DNA of 9,597 nucleotides from Ruminococcus sp. UBA3855 (GTDB lineage Bacteria; Bacillota; Clostridia; Oscillospirales; Ruminococcaceae): NCBI GenBank assembly GCA_002392545.1, contig DGHF01000153.1:1-9597 (forward strand). The letters run 5' to 3'. Position numbers and translations under genes: made by a program. The stretch's first letter is position 1; each line of letters starts with the position of its first letter. Below, one piece after another: positions 6,224 through 9,597 of the stretch. Under the pieces are notes generated by a model. The model searched no databases. It saw only the letters and a list, made by a program, of their open reading frames with translations, and was not told where the DNA came from.

Positions 6224-7009
6224 ATGAATTATACCATGAAACTGAATCCAGAGCCGTTTTATGCGGTCAAGGCTGGCTACAAAACAATTGAACTGCGTCT
6301 GAATGACGAAAAACGTCAGAAACTGAAAATCGGTGATAGTATCACATTTCACCGGATTGATGAACTGTCTGAAACTGTCACTAAAAAAATCACTGCATTG
6401 CATTATTTTTCTGATTTTAAAGAACTGTTCCAAGAACTTCCATTATTGAAATGTGGCTACACGCCATTCACATGGCAGGAGGCGAACCCAGAACAAATGG
6501 AATCTTTCTATTCCAAAGAACAACAGGAAAAATATCATGTGGTTGGTATTGAATTAGAAAACGAACCCTTGCAGAAATATCTTGTTGGTCAGGCTGGTGT
6601 CGTGCCGGATTGTTCCAGCTATGGAAAAGCTTTGCAGGAAATTCAGTCAGGACAGAAAATCACCCATTGGATTTGGTACATCTTTCCACAAATCAAAGGT
6701 TTAACAATTGATACTGTCACAGAATTTTATGCACTGGAAGATGCCAAAGAGGCACAGGATTTTCTGGTTCATCCTGTACTTGGCACAAGATTAGCTGAAA
6801 TCACAGAAACATTACTTCAACTTGAAACAGATGACCCTGTGGCAATATTCGGCTTGACAGATGCATATAAACTCAGGTCATGCATGACATTATTTTGTGA
6901 AATTGCTCCCGAAAAAGTCATATTCCAAAAAGCCCTTGAAAAATTCTGCCTTGGCATGAAAGATGACAATACCATTCAGATTTTAATGCAAAATCATTTG
7001 CATGAGTAA
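6224..7009 (+). CDS. ASCH domain - DUF1810 fusion protein
   Basis: A 261-residue cytosolic protein of two domains. Residues 1 to about 113 are an ASCH domain (PUA-like fold, RNA- or modified-base-binding in the families studied): K17-A-G18-Y-K20-T-I-E23-L-R25 is the family's G-x-K-x-x-E-x-R motif, followed by I-G-D (36-38). Residues about 117-258 match DUF1810: YGKALQEIQSGQKITHWIWY (133-152), FPQIKGL (154-160), HPVLGTRL (183-190), and KLRSCMTLF (216-224). The function of DUF1810 is not known to me. The two families usually occur as separate proteins, so the fusion suggests they act on a common ligand or pathway, perhaps nucleotide or RNA related. Ribosome site GGAGGG (6210-6215) lies 8 bases before the ATG. 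It probably shares a transcript with acyP and converges on the truncated pglX, with 83 bases between them and no strong terminator. Confidence 0.85.
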   Translation: MNYTMKLNPEPFYAVKAGYKTIELRLNDEKRQKLKIGDSITFHRIDELSETVTKKITALHYFSDFKELFQELPLLKCGYTPFTWQEANPEQMESFYSKEQQEKYHVVGIELENEPLQKYLVGQAGVVPDCSSYGKALQEIQSGQKITHWIWYIFPQIKGLTIDTVTEFYALEDAKEAQDFLVHPVLGTRLAEITETLLQLETDDPVAIFGLTDAYKLRSCMTLFCEIAPEKVIFQKALEKFCLGMKDDNTIQILMQNHLHE

Positions 7010-7092
7010 TCTTATTTGCGAATGCAATCCGTCCTGACAGTTGCAATTGTGGTCTTGCAATTATTCTCAATCAACATTTCACTTTGTCTTCA

Positions 7093-9597
7093 TCAAATTA
7101 GTGGATGCTGTTCAAAGTCCCATGATGTTTCAAATGCATTCCAGTCAGTTTCACAAATTTTAATATTTTCTGAAACAAGTTCTTTAATTTTTGGTGTATC
7201 ATTATATATATATGGCAGTGATTTAATATCATTGGCTTGGATATTCATAGTTGGATTCAGCAAATTCAAGAAATACTTTGTGACACAGCTACACAAAAAT
7301 GCCATCACATATTCTGTCAAGTTATCATCCACAAAAAGTGAAGAACCTGCCACATCAAAAATGAACCCTTCTGGACAGTACCGAAACCCCGGAATTGTTG
7401 CAATAAAAGTCCATGCAATGGATTTTCTGAAATAATATTCCCTATTTTTGATTCGACCGCCAGAGCTTGTTTTATTTAATTCTTCATGAAATTTTTTTAA
7501 TTCTCGTCCGTCATCTTCATAATTTACAACATATTCGTGATTTCCATACCATTTTCGATAGCCCCCACCTTTATTGTAGGGAAACCATTTTTTTCTGCTT
7601 TTTTGTGCCATTTCGCTATTTTGTGCATTAAAACAAATTCTTTCAACAGCTACTTCATACCATTTTTTGGTGAACCGGTTGTTGTCAGAAGTAGTCATTC
7701 CCTGTCTGGGTTCTGTAAAACTTCCAAGAGTTTTATTTGAAAATAACTCAAATGTATGCTTTGAAGCCCAATAGGCATAGGGGTGGCTGGGAATACCATA
7801 AAATTCATTTTTAGTAACCAAATAAAACCGATTCATTTTCAGGTAAGATATGCGTTTCTTTTCCGAAGAATGTTCTTCACATAAATTGAGATACTTGCCA
7901 CAATATTCACCATAATTGCTGTTGCGAATAACAAAAGATACAGCTTGCACAATTGTTCCAACATCTCCCTGTTCAAAGGCATTAGACCCCAAATGAACCA
8001 GATTGATAACATCATGTCTCATAAGATGATTTCTCAACTTTTCAAAACTTAACAAAAACATCCATGATTGCATTGTTATCATCGCATAGAAACCATTTTC
8101 TTTGATAAGATTTCCGCATTTTTCAATAAAGCAGGCAAATAAATCTGACTTGCTGTCAGGGAAATTCTTCTTGACATAATCCGACAAAATCGAATTCATA
8201 CCAGAACCGCCCATATATGGCGGATTGGTGCAGACAACATCATATTTCTGTGAAAGAATCTGGTAAATTTTCAGCATCATGTCAAGTTGGTGCTGATTCA
8301 TGCCGAACGTTCCGCCGAACTCTGAAACCGCCATGGTAAGCCCTTCCGGAGCTGTCACGCTCATCAAAGAACCGTAAGTATCCGCAAATTGGAACTGCTC
8401 CACAAAGCTTTTCAGCTCTGCCGGAATCATGGAAGCATCTACCCCCATGGTATCGGCGAAATTGGCTAAATTGGGCTGATTTTCGGAGCTGAGAATCCTG
8501 CGGTTGTACCTTCTTGCTTTCATCATCACGGCGAAATATGCCAGCTGATAAGCTCGGCGGTCAATGTCAAGACCATACAAATTATGGCGAAGAATGGACT
8601 TTGCTGCATCACGCTCCGACCATCCGCAGGAAACATAAATTTGCATCAGCACATCAAACGCATATACCAGAATATGCCCCGAACCCATGCAGGGGTCAAG
8701 AAATTTGATTTGTTCGGGCTGGATGTTTTTATATTCCAGACGGATTTTTTCAAGTTCAGATTTGACGGATTTTTCCTGTTCGGCTTCGTCCAGATAATAT
8801 GGTAGATTGGGCTTGATTTCGGAATTTTTGTGACCTTCCAGCCACAACCGACCAAGGGAATTATCGACCATGTAGCGGACAATCCAATCTGGTGTGAAAA
8901 GCTGTGTTGCCGACGGAATGGCAGAGGCGGAAATTTTGATATTCTTTTTCAAATCGGCAAAAACTTTGTCTTTGGGTTCAGTGTTGTAATACTGGTACAG
9001 CCAGCCGATAATTTGAACCTGTTCCGTCCAGTCACTTTCAGGAATCATGCTGACCATGTTTGCAATCACGCTGTCCGAGCGAAGCAAATTCGCCGGAAAT
9101 AACAGTTCCGTCCAACCGCCGATTTCCTCAAACATTTCAGGAAGTCCGGCATTGAGCGCATTGCACTGCGTGATAATTAAATACTTGTATAAAGTTTCAT
9201 TATCCTGCTTTTCGAGCAGTTCAAGGACATATTCACGGTCGAGACCGTCAATTTCGACATTGACGGCATTTGAGAGAATTTCGGGCTTGAAATCGCCGTT
9301 TTCGTCCGTGAATACTCTGATATGGGAGGGGAGGTAATTATTCACCTCCATGAAGCGCAGGGCAATGAAGCGGTTAAACCAAGTATAGGTAATTTCTTCC
9401 ATGGTCTGTGTAAAGCCATTCAGGCGGATTTTCTGAATCAACTGGGAACGCTGATTTTTTTCGACAGGAGTCAGGGAATTTCCGTTGACAGAATCTTGTG
9501 CAGGGTCATTTCTGCCGTTTTCGGTGACATCATACTCATAGGCACGTTGCGTGACGGCATCAATGAGCATGATTCTTGCCGAAACAGCGAAATTTTT
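7093..9597 (-). CDS. pglX: BREX-1 adenine-specific DNA methyltransferase PglX, partial and apparently C-terminally truncated
   Basis: The frame runs from the right edge to TGA at 7093-7095 (834 codons seen). The ATG at 9570 is not the start: the 9 codons before it (KNFAVSARI) continue the conserved PglX N-terminus, so the start lies a few codons outside the window. Visible landmarks, numbered from the edge: MEEITYTWFNRFIALRFMEV in the N-terminal part; FLDPCMGSGH (299-308), the AdoMet-binding motif I; NPPY (458-461), the N6-adenine methyltransferase motif IV; then a specificity-type region with KGGGYRKWYGNHEYVVNYE and the closing FETSWDFEQHPLI. PglX marks self DNA in the BREX phage-defence system. 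BREX-1 PglX is normally near 1,200 residues, so roughly 300 C-terminal residues seem missing; frames after the stop give no continuation. pglZ and brxL, normally next, are absent here. The catalytic core is intact, but function is uncertain. Confidence 0.88.
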   Translation of the reverse strand, partial: KNFAVSARIMLIDAVTQRAYEYDVTENGRNDPAQDSVNGNSLTPVEKNQRSQLIQKIRLNGFTQTMEEITYTWFNRFIALRFMEVNNYLPSHIRVFTDENGDFKPEILSNAVNVEIDGLDREYVLELLEKQDNETLYKYLIITQCNALNAGLPEMFEEIGGWTELLFPANLLRSDSVIANMVSMIPESDWTEQVQIIGWLYQYYNTEPKDKVFADLKKNIKISASAIPSATQLFTPDWIVRYMVDNSLGRLWLEGHKNSEIKPNLPYYLDEAEQEKSVKSELEKIRLEYKNIQPEQIKFLDPCMGSGHILVYAFDVLMQIYVSCGWSERDAAKSILRHNLYGLDIDRRAYQLAYFAVMMKARRYNRRILSSENQPNLANFADTMGVDASMIPAELKSFVEQFQFADTYGSLMSVTAPEGLTMAVSEFGGTFGMNQHQLDMMLKIYQILSQKYDVVCTNPPYMGGSGMNSILSDYVKKNFPDSKSDLFACFIEKCGNLIKENGFYAMITMQSWMFLLSFEKLRNHLMRHDVINLVHLGSNAFEQGDVGTIVQAVSFVIRNSNYGEYCGKYLNLCEEHSSEKKRISYLKMNRFYLVTKNEFYGIPSHPYAYWASKHTFELFSNKTLGSFTEPRQGMTTSDNNRFTKKWYEVAVERICFNAQNSEMAQKSRKKWFPYNKGGGYRKWYGNHEYVVNYEDDGRELKKFHEELNKTSSGGRIKNREYYFRKSIAWTFIATIPGFRYCPEGFIFDVAGSSLFVDDNLTEYVMAFLCSCVTKYFLNLLNPTMNIQANDIKSLPYIYNDTPKIKELVSENIKICETDWNAFETSWDFEQHPLI

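Noticed and set aside
7039..7062. Hairpin AGTTGCAA / TTGCAATT as terminator between the ASCH-DUF1810 gene and pglX
   Set aside because: Only 8 weak pairs with an 8-base loop and no T-run on either side.
7016..7435. 139-codon plus-strand frame
   Set aside because: It lies almost wholly antisense to the conserved 3' part of pglX, has no ribosome site, and reads like no known protein.

Overview
The window looks like chromosome of a low-GC, Gram-positive gut or rumen bacterium of the Ruminococcus type (Clostridia, Oscillospiraceae). This is inferred from a secreted CE4-type deacetylase carrying a type I dockerin (the hallmark of cellulosome-forming ruminococci), strong AGGAGG-like ribosome binding sites, and sigma-A promoters that repeatedly use an extended -10 of the form TGnTATAAT. 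The species cannot be fixed from the sequence alone.

Layout, left to right. (1) The 3' end of an aldo/keto reductase gene (1-368, +), followed immediately by a decayed fragment that reads on the minus strand like an ISAs1-family transposase (369-527). (2) A consensus promoter (552-580) drives a 735-residue regulator (613-2820, +) that joins a LacI-like sugar-binding sensor, a degenerate GGDEF-like domain and a C-terminal AraC-type DNA-binding domain. (3) A second promoter (2900-2926) and an alpha/beta hydrolase (3003-3908, +). (4) A perfect 17-bp hairpin terminator (3927-3972) separates it from the convergent dockerin-bearing polysaccharide deacetylase (4002-5264, -), whose promoter lies at 5392-5420. 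(5) A region without long genes, 5421-5932, which is far from empty: a GC-rich hairpin, an 18-codon reading frame with a strong Shine-Dalgarno site (5495-5551), and a free-standing RNA transcription unit of about 207 nt (promoter 5570-5598, RNA about 5605-5811, intrinsic terminator at its end). (6) A two-gene unit of acylphosphatase (5933-6202, +) and an ASCH-DUF1810 fusion protein (6224-7009, +). (7) Convergent to it, most of a BREX adenine methyltransferase gene, pglX (7093-9597, -), whose start lies beyond the right edge.

The right side looks like the eroded end of a BREX phage-defence island. PglX stops right after its 'ETSWDFEQHPLI' segment, where BREX-1 PglX proteins as I remember them continue for some 300 residues, and pglZ and brxL, which normally follow pglX, are absent from the window. 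The most interesting unknowns are the stand-alone structured RNA, the tiny ORF beside it, and the ASCH-DUF1810 protein flanking the BREX remnant. No tRNA, rRNA or CRISPR array was seen.
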